A stretch of DNA of 64,000 nucleotides from Sinorhizobium saheli (GTDB lineage: Bacteria > Pseudomonadota > Alphaproteobacteria > Rhizobiales > Rhizobiaceae): the NCBI RefSeq assembly GCF_001651875.1, contig NZ_LNQB01000070.1, positions 1-64,000 of the forward strand. Direction: 5' to 3'. The first letter of the stretch is position 1. Each line of letters begins with the position of its first letter. A program made the translations under genes and the position numbers. This document shows, piece by piece, positions 16,921-29,468 of this stretch. Below the pieces are notes generated by a model that was not told where the DNA came from, did no database searches, and saw only the letters and a program-made list of their open reading frames with translations.

Positions 16921-17682
16921 TCAGTTTCGCAGCTTGTAGCCCGTGCGGAAGATCCACGTCAGAACGGACATGCAGAGCGCCAGGAAAACCAGCATGATGG
17001 CCGCGCTGGCGAGCGGATTGACGTCGGAAATCTCGAAGAAGCTCCAGCGGAATCCGCTGATCAGATAGAGCACCGGATTGAAATGGCTGACCGCGCGCCA
17101 GAAGGGCGGCAGCATGTCGATCGAGTAGAAGCTGCCGCCGAGGAAGACGAGCGGCGGGATCACCAGCATCGGGATCAGGTTCAGCTGCTCGAAATCCTTG
17201 GCCCAGATGCCGATGATGAAGCCGAAGAGGCTGAACGTCACCGCCGTCAGCACGAAGAAGAAGATCATCGCGAAGGGATGAGCGATGCTGAGATCGACGA
17301 ACAGCGACGCGGTGATCAGGATGATCGTGCCGATCATCAGTCCCTTCGTCGCCGCCGCCCCGACATAGCCGAGGACGATCTCCAGCATGGAGATCGGCGA
17401 GGACAGCACTTCATAGATCGTGCCGGTGAACTTCGGGAAATAGATGCCGAAGGAGCCGTTGCCGATGCATTGCGTCAGCAGCGTCAGCATCATCAGGCCC
17501 GGCGTGATGAAGGCGCCATAGGATACGCCGTCGATCTCCTGGATGCGCCCGCCGATCGCCGCCCCGAAGACGATGAAATAGAGCGACGTGGAGATCACCG
17601 GCGAGACGACGCTCTGCAGGAGCGTGCGGCGCGTGCGCGCCATCTCGAAGAAATAGATGGATTTTACCGCCTCGATGTTCAT
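16921..17682 (-). CDS. ABC-2 type transporter permease
   Basis: This is a 253-residue six-helix permease of the ABC-2 exporter family (YadH/NodJ-like). It has [22 protein letters not shown] near the N-terminus, [20 protein letters not shown] in the middle and a [20 protein letters not shown] segment characteristic of the group. It overlaps the ATPase gene by four bases and completes an efflux pump of unknown substrate (lipid, polysaccharide or drug). Confidence 0.9.
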   Translation of the reverse strand: MNIEAVKSIYFFEMARTRRTLLQSVVSPVISTSLYFIVFGAAIGGRIQEIDGVSYGAFITPGLMMLTLLTQCIGNGSFGIYFPKFTGTIYEVLSSPISMLEIVLGYVGAAATKGLMIGTIILITASLFVDLSIAHPFAMIFFFVLTAVTFSLFGFIIGIWAKDFEQLNLIPMLVIPPLVFLGGSFYSIDMLPPFWRAVSHFNPVLYLISGFRWSFFEISDVNPLASAAIMLVFLALCMSVLTWIFRTGYKLRN

Positions 17683-18605
17683 CGCCCCGCCTCCACGATC
17701 TCCACGAAAATATCCTCGAGCGAACTCTGCCGCGTCGAGAGGTCCCGAAGCCTGATGCCGGTCTCGGCCAGCGCCGCGAGCAGCGCCGTGATCCCGGTCC
17801 GCTCGGCGCTGGTGTCGTAGTCATAGATCAGGCATTGGCCTTCTTCGTCGAGCGTCAGGTTGTAGGACGACAACGACTCAGGGATCCGCTCCAGCGGATG
17901 CGCGAGATCGACGCGCAACTGCTTGCGCCCGAGCTTTGCCATCAGCGCGTCCTTCTCTTCCACCAGCAGGATCTCGCCGCCGTTGATGACGGCGATGCGG
18001 TCGGCAATCTCCTCCGCCTCTTCGATGTAGTGCGTCGTCAGGATGATCGTCACGCCGGAGGCGCGCAACCGCTCCACGACGTCCCACATGCTCTTGCGCA
18101 GGCTGACGTCGACGCCGGCGGTCGGCTCGTCGAGGAAGAGCACGCGCGGCTCGTGCGAGAGGGCCTTGGCTATCAGCACCCGTCGCTTCATGCCGCCCGA
18201 CAGCTCCCGCAGCGTGCTGTCCTTCTTGTTCCAGAGCGAGAGGTCCTTCAGCACCTTCTCGATATGGGCGGGATCCGGCTTCTTGCCGTGCAGCCCGCGC
18301 GAAAAGGACACGGTGTTCCAGACCGTCTCGAAGGCGTCGGTCGTCAGCTCCTGCGGCACGAGGCCGATCATCGACCGGGTGTCGCGAAAGTCGCGCACGA
18401 CGTCACGGCCGCCGACGGTGACCTTGCCGCTGGTCGCATTGACGATGCCGCAGATGATCGAGATCAGCGTCGTCTTGCCCGCGCCGTTCGGCCCGAGCAA
18501 AGCTAGGATTTCGCCCTCCTCTATATCGAGGCTGACGCCCTTCAGCGCCTCGAACCCGGAGGCATAGGTCTTCGACAGATTGGAGATGGAAACGATCGGC
18601 GCCAT
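17679..18605 (-). CDS. ABC-2 type transporter ATP-binding protein
   Basis: This 308-residue cytoplasmic ATPase has Walker [13 protein letters not shown], a GLVPQELT Q-loop, the signature [15 protein letters not shown], Walker [13 protein letters not shown] and the switch His in [10 protein letters not shown]. About 80 residues beyond the core form the C-terminal regulatory region common in ABC-2 exporters (YadG/NodI-like). It is translationally coupled to the permease downstream. Confidence 0.92.
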   Translation of the reverse strand: MAPIVSISNLSKTYASGFEALKGVSLDIEEGEILALLGPNGAGKTTLISIICGIVNATSGKVTVGGRDVVRDFRDTRSMIGLVPQELTTDAFETVWNTVSFSRGLHGKKPDPAHIEKVLKDLSLWNKKDSTLRELSGGMKRRVLIAKALSHEPRVLFLDEPTAGVDVSLRKSMWDVVERLRASGVTIILTTHYIEEAEEIADRIAVINGGEILLVEEKDALMAKLGRKQLRVDLAHPLERIPESLSSYNLTLDEEGQCLIYDYDTSAERTGITALLAALAETGIRLRDLSTRQSSLEDIFVEIVEAGR

Positions 18606-18786
18606 GAAAACGAACCCGGAAGCGGTGTGAAATCGGCAGGATGCTGCTCTATATGGGCCGATTCATCCGCTTTTGCAGCCCGCCCGAACCCAAATTTGCG
18701 GGTGACGCTGCGTCAACCAAACATCAAGCGGCGCCAGTCCCCCCGACGGGATCGGGCGTCGCCATCGCGAGATGCCAGAGAAGCAC

Positions 18787-19125
18787 TCACCGTCTGGCGC
18801 CCTCGTGGCAGAGGATTTCATGGAGCGCCATCACCAGCCGCGCCGCCTTATCCTCGGCCAGACGGTAGAAGATCTGCTTGGCTTCGCGCCGCGTCGCAAC
18901 GATGCCCGCTTCGCGTAACACGGTCAGCTGTTGCGACAGGGTGGGCTGGTGGATGCCGAGCATCTCTTCCAGCTGGCCGACCGAGTGCTCGCCTTCCACG
19001 AGGGTGCAGACGATCATCAGCCGGTTCGGGTTTGCGAGCGTCTTCAAAAGCGCCGCGGCTTCGCTCGCCCGCTCTTCCATGTCGGGACGAAGGTTTCGGA
19101 ATTTCGTCACCGTTCCCATGTCCAT
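18787..19125 (-). CDS. bigR: ArsR-family repressor, BigR-like sulfide/persulfide sensor
   Basis: This 112-residue winged-helix protein has the HTH HSVGQLEEMLGIHQPTLSQQ and the pair of Cys residues expected for BigR: one in MIVCTLVEGE and one in HEILCHE near the C-terminus. In BigR these form a disulfide or polysulfide that releases DNA. It follows the persulfide dioxygenase-like gene by four bases on the same strand, the BigR/Blh pairing known from Agrobacterium and Xylella. Autoregulation through the A+T-rich palindrome at 20038-20057 is inferred. Confidence 0.82.
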   Translation of the reverse strand: MDMGTVTKFRNLRPDMEERASEAAALLKTLANPNRLMIVCTLVEGEHSVGQLEEMLGIHQPTLSQQLTVLREAGIVATRREAKQIFYRLAEDKAARLVMALHEILCHEGARR

Positions 19126-19129
19126 ATCC

Positions 19130-20020
19130 TCAGCCCCACGCAGCGCCGTTCAGAGCGTTCAGCGGAAACTTCAGGTAACGCGCGCCATTGGCCTCCGGCT
19201 CCGGAAGGCGGCCGCCGCGAATATTCACCTGCAAGGCATGCAGGATCAGCTTCGGCATCGGCAGCGTCCGGTCTCGCGCCTCGCGCAACTCAACGAAATG
19301 CTCCTCGGTCACGCCGGCGAGATGGAGATTGCAGCGCTTCTCCTCGCCGACCGTGCTTTCCCAGCGCGGCTCCCGGCCGTTCGGCCGATAGTCGTGGCCG
19401 GTAAAGATGCGGGTTTCGTCCGCCAGCGCGAGGATTGCGCCGATCGAGCGCCACAGCTGGCGGGCATCGCCGCCGGGGAAGTCCGTGCGCGCCGTGCCGC
19501 TGTCGGGCATGAAGATCGTGTCGTGGACGAAGGCGGCGTCCCCGATCACATAGGTCACGGACGCGAGCGTATGCCCCGGCGAATAGATCACCCGCCCTTC
19601 GATCGTGCCGACGGAAAAGCGCTCGCCGTCGGCGAAAAGATGGTCCCATTGCGAACCGTCTGCCGCAAGCTCCGGCAGATTATAAATTTCCTTCCAAAGC
19701 TTCTGGACCTGAACGATTTCGGTACCGATGCCGGTCGGCGCACCCGTCTTTTCTTTCAAATAGGCGGCGGCCGAGAAATGGTCCGCATGGGGATGGGTAT
19801 CGAGGATCCATTCGACGGTCAGTTCGTTCTCGGCGACGCATTCGAGAATCAAATCCGCCTGAACCGTTGCGGTCGCTCCCGACTTCTCGTCGAAATCGAG
19901 AACGGGATCGATGATGGCGCAGCGCCGCGTCAACGGATCCGCGACGATATACTGGATGCTCCCCGTGCGGAGTTCGTAGAAGCCCCTGACGTCTGGTCTG
20001 GCGATTGCCTCTGCAGGCAT
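19130..20020 (-). CDS. blh: Beta-lactamase-fold hydrolase Blh / ETHE1-like persulfide dioxygenase
   Basis: This 296-residue metallo-beta-lactamase-fold protein has the metal site DTHPHADHFSAAAYLK, later GHTLASVTYVIGD and FTGHDYRP. The overall pattern matches Blh, the ETHE1-like persulfide dioxygenase of the BigR regulon, which oxidises glutathione persulfide for sulfide detoxification. The ATG at 20020 lies directly downstream of an A+T-rich promoter/operator. First gene of the blh-bigR operon. Confidence 0.85.
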   Translation of the reverse strand: MPAEAIARPDVRGFYELRTGSIQYIVADPLTRRCAIIDPVLDFDEKSGATATVQADLILECVAENELTVEWILDTHPHADHFSAAAYLKEKTGAPTGIGTEIVQVQKLWKEIYNLPELAADGSQWDHLFADGERFSVGTIEGRVIYSPGHTLASVTYVIGDAAFVHDTIFMPDSGTARTDFPGGDARQLWRSIGAILALADETRIFTGHDYRPNGREPRWESTVGEEKRCNLHLAGVTEEHFVELREARDRTLPMPKLILHALQVNIRGGRLPEPEANGARYLKFPLNALNGAAWG

Positions 20021-20030
20021 GGCTTGCCCC

Positions 20031-20066
20031 CGTTATCATTATACAATTAAATATAATATATAGCGT
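20031..20066 (-). promoter_or_regulatory. Candidate BigR operator and promoter of blh-bigR
   Basis: Within a GC-rich genome this stretch is almost pure A/T. Arms ATTATA (20038-20043) and TATAAT (20052-20057) form an inverted repeat around CAATTAAA. On the minus strand it offers TATAAT-like -10 boxes 15-20 bases ahead of the blh start. BigR proteins are known to bind A+T-rich palindromes overlapping the -10 region; binding here is inferred. Confidence 0.6.
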
Positions 20067-20216
20067 ATGGTCCGACAGGCGAGCCGCCAGGCTCCCCAGG
20101 CCGGCCGCAGGGACGGAATTATCGCACAGCTTCGCTCACACGCGAGATCGAATCTTCGAAAACCGGAAGCAGGCGACAACCGATGATCGACGCAGCGGGC
20201 CCGATCCGTCTCTAAA

Positions 20217-21437
20217 TCAGTCGCAATGCCGGTAGCCGGACCTGCGCGTCCTCAGATCGAAGTGGAAGTGGTCCTTGTGGAACGGGTCGCTGCCGGGACC
20301 GAGCACGGTGTTGAAATACTTGCAGCTGTCGGCCCGTACCGCCTTCAGCAGCCCGCGCTCACGGAAAGCGAAGAAGCCCTTCCGGCGCACGTCGATTTCC
20401 TTGCCGTTCTTGAGCACGAACTTGCCGACGTCGATGGCGTTGCCGCGCGCATGTTCCGACATCGGATTGCCGCGGCGCGAGTTCATCGTCCGGCAGGAAT
20501 AGCCGCCGAGAGGCTTGATCGTCTTGACGCCCGACCAGTATCGGTAGCGCGACGACGGCGCCAGCTCGTACTTGACCCATTTGGCGAAGGCTTCGGTCAC
20601 CTGGCAGTTGAGCTGGACGGCGGGCCTGACGCCGATGTTGCCGGAGAGCCCGCTGAGCTCGACCGGATAGTCGATGCCGCAGGACGGCCCATTGGAGATG
20701 CGCGGCACGTCGCGGAAGACGACGCCGAGTTTCTTCAGCCGCTGGCGGCAGGCTATCTCGGAGCGCGGCATTTCGCCGGTATAATCCGGCGTCGAAAGCG
20801 GGCTGCGGGCGCGCGGCAGAAAAGCCACCTGCTCAGGCTCCTCGGCCCTCGCGCGCTGCGGCTGGAGACGGCCCGCCCTCCTCACCTCCTCGGCTGCGCC
20901 CGGCGCCGGCGTCAACGGCGGCAGGTCGGGGTCATAGCCGGGGCTTGCCTCCGCGACCGGTACCGGTTGCGACCCGGCACCGAGCTGCCGCACATGATCC
21001 TCGCCGATGCCGCCGACCACCGGCTGCGAGGTCGTACCCTCGGCGATGTCGCCGGCCTGTTCCTCGGCCAGGCCGACAACCGGCTGAACGCCGAGCATGG
21101 CATCCATATTGACGCCCTCGGGCGGAACCGTCATGGGGCCGGCGCTCGCGACCTGCTCCGGCATCGACGCATCGTCGATTACGGGCTGCCGGCCGGGCCC
21201 CGCAGATGCCGAAGCGCCAGCAGGCTCGGCAACCGCCGCGACGGGTTCTGCCGAAGGATAGGCCGCGACCTCCTGCTCGGGCTCCGCCATTGCCGCGGGC
21301 CGGATGGCGCCGACACGAGCGCTGCTGTCGATCCGCGTCGGCGGCGAAAGCACATCGGTCGTGCAGGCGACGAGCGGGATGGACAGGAGAAGCGCCGTCA
21401 ACGGCCGATGGAGAAGAGAAACATACGCCATACTCAT
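20217..21437 (-). CDS. Extensin-like family lipoprotein with C-terminal DD-peptidase-like fold
   Basis: This 406-residue protein has a lipoprotein signal (LLLSIPLVAC, lipobox LVAC). A long Ala/Pro/Glu-rich linker follows (residues ~30-230), then the extensin-like C-terminal domain: CRQRLKKLGVVFRDV, GCGID-like GPSCGIDYPVEL, and SEHARGNAIDVGKF with DPFHKDHFHFDL, whose His/Asp residues resemble a Zn peptidase site. It probably acts on or binds the cell wall in the periplasm. ATG 21437 has GAAGG upstream; ATG 21431 is an alternative. Confidence 0.8.
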   Translation of the reverse strand: MSMAYVSLLHRPLTALLLSIPLVACTTDVLSPPTRIDSSARVGAIRPAAMAEPEQEVAAYPSAEPVAAVAEPAGASASAGPGRQPVIDDASMPEQVASAGPMTVPPEGVNMDAMLGVQPVVGLAEEQAGDIAEGTTSQPVVGGIGEDHVRQLGAGSQPVPVAEASPGYDPDLPPLTPAPGAAEEVRRAGRLQPQRARAEEPEQVAFLPRARSPLSTPDYTGEMPRSEIACRQRLKKLGVVFRDVPRISNGPSCGIDYPVELSGLSGNIGVRPAVQLNCQVTEAFAKWVKYELAPSSRYRYWSGVKTIKPLGGYSCRTMNSRRGNPMSEHARGNAIDVGKFVLKNGKEIDVRRKGFFAFRERGLLKAVRADSCKYFNTVLGPGSDPFHKDHFHFDLRTRRSGYRHCD

Positions 21438-21729
21438 TGCCGCCTTCGTCCAGCACCAGGCCGATGCCTCGGCGGTGCGCCGCCCGCCCGTGACGAAACT
21501 GACCGCCGGCCATGTCACGAGGCGGCGCGCTACCGAAAAAGGCGATTTCTCAAGGCAGTTTATGCAATCGTGGTAAACGAAGCCTTGTCGGCGGCTCACC
21601 ACATTCCTTCGAAGCCACTCCCTCCCCGGTCGATCTCACCTTCCGCGGGCAACGCGTCAATTCACGCGAAATGCATCCGGGGCCGACAACCCTGGGATTT
21701 GCCGCCGCCTTGACGCCGCCTGCCGGAAT

Positions 21730-21764
21730 CGGAAAGGCCCGCATCCTTCCGGATGCGGGCCTCG
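21730..21764 (-). terminator. Intrinsic terminator of the chemoreceptor gene
   Basis: The perfect 12-bp inverted repeat AGGCCCGCATCC / GGATGCGGGCCT with a four-base loop lies 16 bp beyond the chemoreceptor stop on the minus strand and ends in TTT. Confidence 0.75.
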
Positions 21765-21777
21765 TTTGCTTTCGCCG

Positions 21778-23592
21778 TCACGCCGCTCTGCCGAAGGCAG
21801 CGTTTCGGTCCTGTTCCTGCAGCCGGAACCTTTCGAGCAGGGCCTTCAGCTCGCGGCTCTCATTCGCCAGCGTCTGGCTCGCCGCGGTCGTCTCCTCGAC
21901 CATGGCCGCATTCTGCTGCGTCATCTGGTCCATGCTGTTGACCGCGGTGTTGACCTCCTGCAGGCCCGTCGCCTGCTCGCGGGCGGCGGTGGCGATCGAG
22001 GCGACCTGCTCGTTCACCCGGTTGACCAGGGTCTCGATTTCCATCAGCGCGTCGCCGGTCGAGCGAACGAGCTCCACGCCCGCGCCGACCTCCTTCACCG
22101 ACGTGTTGATCAGGTCCTTGATCTCCTTGGCTGCGCCCGCCGAACGCTGGGCAAGCTCGCGCACCTCCTGGGCGACGACGGCAAAGCCGCGGCCCGCCTC
22201 GCCCGCCCGCGCCGCCTCGACACCCGCATTGAGCGCCAGCAGGTTGGTCTGGAAGGCGATCTCGTCGATGACGCCGATGATCTGGCTGATCCGGCTCGAC
22301 GAATCTTCGATTCGGCCCATGGCATCGATGGCGTTGCGCACGATGCCGCCGGATTTCGCGGCGCTCGCCTTGGTCTCGTTGACCATGTCGCGCGCTTCAT
22401 GGGCGCGATCCGAGGCATGGCGCACGGTCGAGGTGATCTCGTCGAGCGCCGCCGCGGTTTCCTCAAGCGCAGCGGCCTGCTGTTCGGTCCGGCGCGACAG
22501 GTTGCTCGCCGCCTGGGAAATATCCCCGGCGCTGCCGTATACGACTTCGGTCGACTGCGAAATGGCGCCGATGACATCGCAAAGCGCAGCCACCGCCGTG
22601 TTGAAATCATCCTTGAGCTTGGCGTATTCCGGCGCGATCCGCACGATCTCGGCGGTGAGATCGCCCCTCGCCAGCCGCTCCAGCGCGGCGCCGATCGTTT
22701 CCATCGCCTCCGCCTGCGCCTGCGCCGTGGCGTGCTGACGCTCCTCGTTGCCGCGCCGCTCGGCGCTCAGCCGGTCCTGCTGCTCCGCTTCGCGCGAGCG
22801 CAGTTCCTGGCGCTCCTTGACCGAGTCACGCAGAACGACGAGCACCTTCGCCATCTGGCCGATCTCGTCGCCGCGATCGGTCTCGGGAACCTCCGAGGAC
22901 AGGTCCTCGTCGGCGATCGCTCGCATCGAAACCTTCAGCTTTTCGATCGGCCGCACGACGCTGCGCACGACCGCCAGCGCCGCCATCATGATCGCCAGCG
23001 CTGCAGCGGCGAGAATGCCGGCGACCTGCCAGGCCCGCTCGCGAAACATCGCGGCCAGGTCGTCCGCATAGACACCGGTGCCGACCACCCAGCCCCAGGG
23101 CTCGAATCCGGCGACATGCGAGTACTTCAACACGGGCTCGTCGGCACCGGGCTTCGGCCAGTAGTAGTCGACAAAGCCCTTGCCCTGCGCCTTCACCGTC
23201 TTCACGAATTCCATGAAGAGGAACTTGCCGTTCGGGTCCTTGTTCTGGGAAAGATCCTTGCCGTCGAGTTCGGGCTTGATCGGATGCATAACCATCGTCG
23301 GCTGCATGTCGTTGACCCAGAAATAGCCGCTGTCCTGGTAGCGCATCGCCTTGATCGCGTCCAAGGCGCGCTTCTGCGCTTCCTCGCGCGTAAACGTGCC
23401 GGCCGTTTCCTGGGCATGATAGGCGGCGAACACTGCAATCGCATTCTCATTCATCGCCGCGAGCATCGCCTTGCGCTCAGCCACCAGCTTGTCCTGCGAC
23501 TGGAACAGGCCGAAGGTCAGCGCCGCCGCCATGGTGAGCAGCGCAAAGGCCACGAGTGCGTAGAGACGCGCCGAAATTGGAAACTTCTTCAT
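21778..23592 (-). CDS. Methyl-accepting chemotaxis protein with single Cache sensor domain
   Basis: The protein has 604 residues: N-terminal TM helix (about 9-30), a periplasmic sCache_2 domain with [33 protein letters not shown] and [12 protein letters not shown], a second TM helix (about 190-210), a HAMP domain ([19 protein letters not shown]), a linker, and the MCP signalling hairpin containing [20 protein letters not shown]. Single Cache receptors often sense small carboxylates. The C-terminus lacks the CheR-tethering pentapeptide. AAAGGAGG precedes ATG 23592. Confidence 0.92.
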   Translation of the reverse strand: MKKFPISARLYALVAFALLTMAAALTFGLFQSQDKLVAERKAMLAAMNENAIAVFAAYHAQETAGTFTREEAQKRALDAIKAMRYQDSGYFWVNDMQPTMVMHPIKPELDGKDLSQNKDPNGKFLFMEFVKTVKAQGKGFVDYYWPKPGADEPVLKYSHVAGFEPWGWVVGTGVYADDLAAMFRERAWQVAGILAAAALAIMMAALAVVRSVVRPIEKLKVSMRAIADEDLSSEVPETDRGDEIGQMAKVLVVLRDSVKERQELRSREAEQQDRLSAERRGNEERQHATAQAQAEAMETIGAALERLARGDLTAEIVRIAPEYAKLKDDFNTAVAALCDVIGAISQSTEVVYGSAGDISQAASNLSRRTEQQAAALEETAAALDEITSTVRHASDRAHEARDMVNETKASAAKSGGIVRNAIDAMGRIEDSSSRISQIIGVIDEIAFQTNLLALNAGVEAARAGEAGRGFAVVAQEVRELAQRSAGAAKEIKDLINTSVKEVGAGVELVRSTGDALMEIETLVNRVNEQVASIATAAREQATGLQEVNTAVNSMDQMTQQNAAMVEETTAASQTLANESRELKALLERFRLQEQDRNAAFGRAA

Positions 23593-23809
23593 CCCCTGCC
23601 TCCTTTGAGTGGCCTGCAGGATAAGAAGAGGTATTTTCAAACCTCCTAACAAGCACTTATTAGATTTCGCAGCCGGGAATTAACGCTCCGGAAACCTTCG
23701 CATGCGGCTTCACCCCCGAAATCTTCGGCGCAAAATCGTCCCCTCGCCCTTTTCTCGCGCGCGGGCGATGCGCTACACCTTCACCGACACAACAGGGAGA
23801 CGGCCCCAT

Positions 23810-24196
23810 ATGACCGCAGCGACCAAGCCGAACGGCGAACTGACCTTGCGCACGCTTGCCATGCCCGGCGACGCCAATGCCGCCGGCGACATCTTCGGTG
23901 GCTGGGTCATGGCGCAGATGGACCTTTCCTGCGGCATCCGCGCCGCCGAACGCGCGAGGGGCCGCGTCGTGACGGCCGCGGTCAAGGAGATGGCCTTCGC
24001 CCTGCCAGTGAAGATCGGCGATACGCTCTGCATCTATACCGACATCGTCGCGGTCGGGCGCACCTCGATGACGCTGAAGGTCGAAGCCTGGGCGCAGCGC
24101 TACCTCTCCCACGTCATGGAAAAGGTCACCGATGCCATCTTCGTCATGGTGGCGCTCGACTCGACCGGCAAGCCGACGCCGGTCCCGGACGAATAG
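23810..24196 (+). CDS. Acyl-CoA thioesterase, YciA-like hotdog fold
   Basis: This 128-residue hotdog-fold enzyme has the hallmark AMPGDANAAGDIFGGWVMAQMD with the catalytic Asp, the GRVVTAAVKEMAF strand and FVMVALDSTGKPTPVP at the end. YciA-type proteins hydrolyse a wide range of acyl-CoAs. ATG 23810 follows GGGAGA; an ATG at 23768 would add residues not seen in the family. It is transcribed away from the chemoreceptor. Confidence 0.85.
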   Translation: MTAATKPNGELTLRTLAMPGDANAAGDIFGGWVMAQMDLSCGIRAAERARGRVVTAAVKEMAFALPVKIGDTLCIYTDIVAVGRTSMTLKVEAWAQRYLSHVMEKVTDAIFVMVALDSTGKPTPVPDE

Positions 24197-24235
24197 GATC
24201 CCGGATCGTCCCGGGATTTGCCCCTCTTCTCGCGC

Positions 24236-24352
24236 CCCTGCCCCTCACCCTAACCCTGTCCCCGTTCGACGGGGAGAGGGGACTTTGGGCGGCGCCGCGA
24301 GTCCCCTTCGCCCCGCTTGCGGGGAGAAGGTGGCCGGCAGGCCAGATGAGGA
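24236..24352. repeat. C/T-rich palindromic repeat element
   Basis: Two linked stem-loops: CCCCGTTCGACGGGG, and later CCTTCGCCCCGCTTGCGGGG with AGAAGGTGGCCGGCAGG. Related text occurs at 33048-33117 and 45749-45905 (CCTCATC.GCCGGCACCTTCTCCCC). It lies between convergent genes, where it may also end transcription. Confidence 0.6.
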
Positions 24353-24368
24353 GCAATTCCGCCAGCCC

Positions 24369-24722
24369 TCACCCCTTGAAGATGAACGACGCCCCGAGCG
24401 CAATGAGCGCGAAGCCGATCATCTGGTGCCAGCCGACCGGCTCCTTCAGCCAGAAGACCGAGAAGATGACGAAGATGCTGAGGGTGATCACCTCCTGCAT
24501 CGTCTTCAATTGCGCCGCCGAATAGACCGAATGGCCGATGCGGTTGGCGGGAACGGCCAGCCAATATTCGAAGAAGGCGATCCCCCAGCTCGCGACGATG
24601 ACGATATAGAGCGGCGAGGAGGTGAACTTCAGGTGCCCGTACCAGGCGAAGGTCATGAAGATATTCGAGGCGAGCAAGAGCAGGACCGGCCAGACATAGG
24701 CGGGATTGATGGCGAAGGGCAT
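24369..24722 (-). CDS. DUF486 family small membrane protein (EamA/DMT-like)
   Basis: This 117-residue protein has four hydrophobic helices and the family pattern LLLASNIFMTFAWYGHLKF, WGIAFFEYWLAVPANRIG and LKTMQEVITLSIFVIFSV. It resembles half of a drug/metabolite transporter; the transported molecule is unknown. ATG 24722 is preceded by CGAGG. It converges with the thioesterase across a repeat element. Confidence 0.85.
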   Translation of the reverse strand: MPFAINPAYVWPVLLLLASNIFMTFAWYGHLKFTSSPLYIVIVASWGIAFFEYWLAVPANRIGHSVYSAAQLKTMQEVITLSIFVIFSVFWLKEPVGWHQMIGFALIALGASFIFKG

Positions 24723-24935
24723 GAAAACCTCGGGAGGAAGCGAATCATCAGGCTGACGATGGCGAGCGGCAAGACTGGCGGCAAGCGCCGAAATTCCCTC
24801 ATTCCCGTGCTTGTCACAGGAATGAGCAACGCGGCCATCTACCACACCGCCCCGGATAACTGAACCCGGCGCCCCGTTTCCCTTTTGTACTCATTCCCCC
24901 TTCACAATGCGGCTGACTCTGTCCATATTCCGGCC

Positions 24936-28001
<3,066 letters not shown>

Positions 28002-28193
28002 ACCGGCTGATCGACGCGAATTCCAAATTTAGCAGCGCTAAACATCCAACCGCCTCCACTTTCGCACCTAGCCATCGCCGATTTTCTGAGCCCTGAATTC
28101 ATAGACGGCCAAGAGAACGCCGCGTGTGACTCGCGCGACCAGATTGCACGCGGGCACGGATACATACTATTATTGCGAGACTGGAGATTCTCG

Positions 28194-29468
28194 ATGACGG
28201 CAAAGTATGTTGACACTATCACTGTTAAAGAATTTCTCGGCCAGAAGGATATATTTGTCAAATTTGACCAAAGTATAAACTTTATAATCGGATTGAACGG
28301 GACCGGAAAGACGACATTCATAAATCTTATACGAGCATCTCTACATGGAGACTCACGCTCTCTTAAAGAAATCGACTTCAGTGAAGTGCTGATAACATTT
28401 CACCCAATTTCCGGAAAAAGCAAACCAACCCTTTTAATCAGGCGAAAGCACGACATTCCGCGCGCGGCCGTCGTTTATCAATATAAGGCAAGCGCCCGCT
28501 CCGAGCCAATTGAGTTTGTTGCGACCCCAGAAAATAGGCCGAGCCTGCATAACTGGAACCTTGCGTTCCTGCCTTTCACTGGCGACGATGATGAGCAGGA
28601 AAGGAGTCCAATTGCGGAATTCCTCCCCAAAACGATTTGGCTGCCATTGCACAGAGGATTACTGTCGCAAAAAGGGACGATCGCTGACAACAAAAATCCA
28701 GTTGATCAGAAGATATCTCAACTCATAACAACAACAACGAAATACCTGTCTTCACTGGATGGCATTTATGCTAAAAAGATTGAGGAATTCCAACAAAACT
28801 ATTTTTTATCGTTACTTAATGCGACAGTAGAAAAGCTGGACGAAGCATCGCAACTAGATTTGAACGAGGAGCAAATCAGCCTGGAGCAAATTTTTCGCGA
28901 ATTCTTCAAGGACAATACAAAATACAAGAATTCGATCAAAAATCACTTTGACAGAGCAAAGCGATCTATATCGCACTTCAGTGAAGAGAAGCCGCTGAGA
29001 TACAACGACTTTATTGCTATCTCCGACACGATAAGACTTCATAAGCTTGTTGAAAATTGGAATGATCTCCAAAAAGATAAAGACGAGACATTCAGCCCCA
29101 AAACAAAGTTCTCAAACTTACTGAACAACCTCCTCGTAAACAAGAGTTTCCGCTTTGACGAAAGGAACCAACCATTGTTTCACGCAAACAATAAAAAGAT
29201 TGACATAGCAAACCTCTCTTCTGGGGAAAAGCAATTGTTCATCATGCTGTCTACGTCACTGATACAAGAAAATACGCCTTTTATTTATTTGGCTGACGAG
29301 CCAGAGCTTTCGCTGCATATAGAGTGGCAGAGGAAGCTCGTTGGCAATCTGAGAAACCTAAATCCACACGCACAAATTATCTTTGCGACGCATTCACCAG
29401 ACATTGTCGCTGGCAACCAGCGACAAGTGATACGCATGGAAAGCATAATAGAAAGCCTTCGCCGATAA
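28194..29468 (+). CDS. AAA/ABC-type ATPase, AriA-like subunit of a putative PARIS anti-phage system
   Basis: The protein has 424 residues: Walker A GLNGTGKTT at 33-41, a charged central region (about 170-310) that could be helical/coiled, the ABC signature LSSGEKQLF at 341-349, Walker B FIYLADEPE at 363-371 and the His switch FATHSPD at 397-403. It is an SMC/RecF-like ATPase of the AAA_15/AAA_21 type. GGAG precedes ATG 28194. The following DUF4435 gene overlaps by one base (TAATG). In known PARIS systems AriA binds and restrains the DUF4435 effector AriB until a phage anti-restriction protein is sensed. The DNA is visibly richer in A+T and in codons such as ATA and AGA than its neighbours, a sign of transfer. 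Assignment as AriA rests on architecture. Confidence 0.8.
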   Translation: MTAKYVDTITVKEFLGQKDIFVKFDQSINFIIGLNGTGKTTFINLIRASLHGDSRSLKEIDFSEVLITFHPISGKSKPTLLIRRKHDIPRAAVVYQYKASARSEPIEFVATPENRPSLHNWNLAFLPFTGDDDEQERSPIAEFLPKTIWLPLHRGLLSQKGTIADNKNPVDQKISQLITTTTKYLSSLDGIYAKKIEEFQQNYFLSLLNATVEKLDEASQLDLNEEQISLEQIFREFFKDNTKYKNSIKNHFDRAKRSISHFSEEKPLRYNDFIAISDTIRLHKLVENWNDLQKDKDETFSPKTKFSNLLNNLLVNKSFRFDERNQPLFHANNKKIDIANLSSGEKQLFIMLSTSLIQENTPFIYLADEPELSLHIEWQRKLVGNLRNLNPHAQIIFATHSPDIVAGNQRQVIRMESIIESLRR

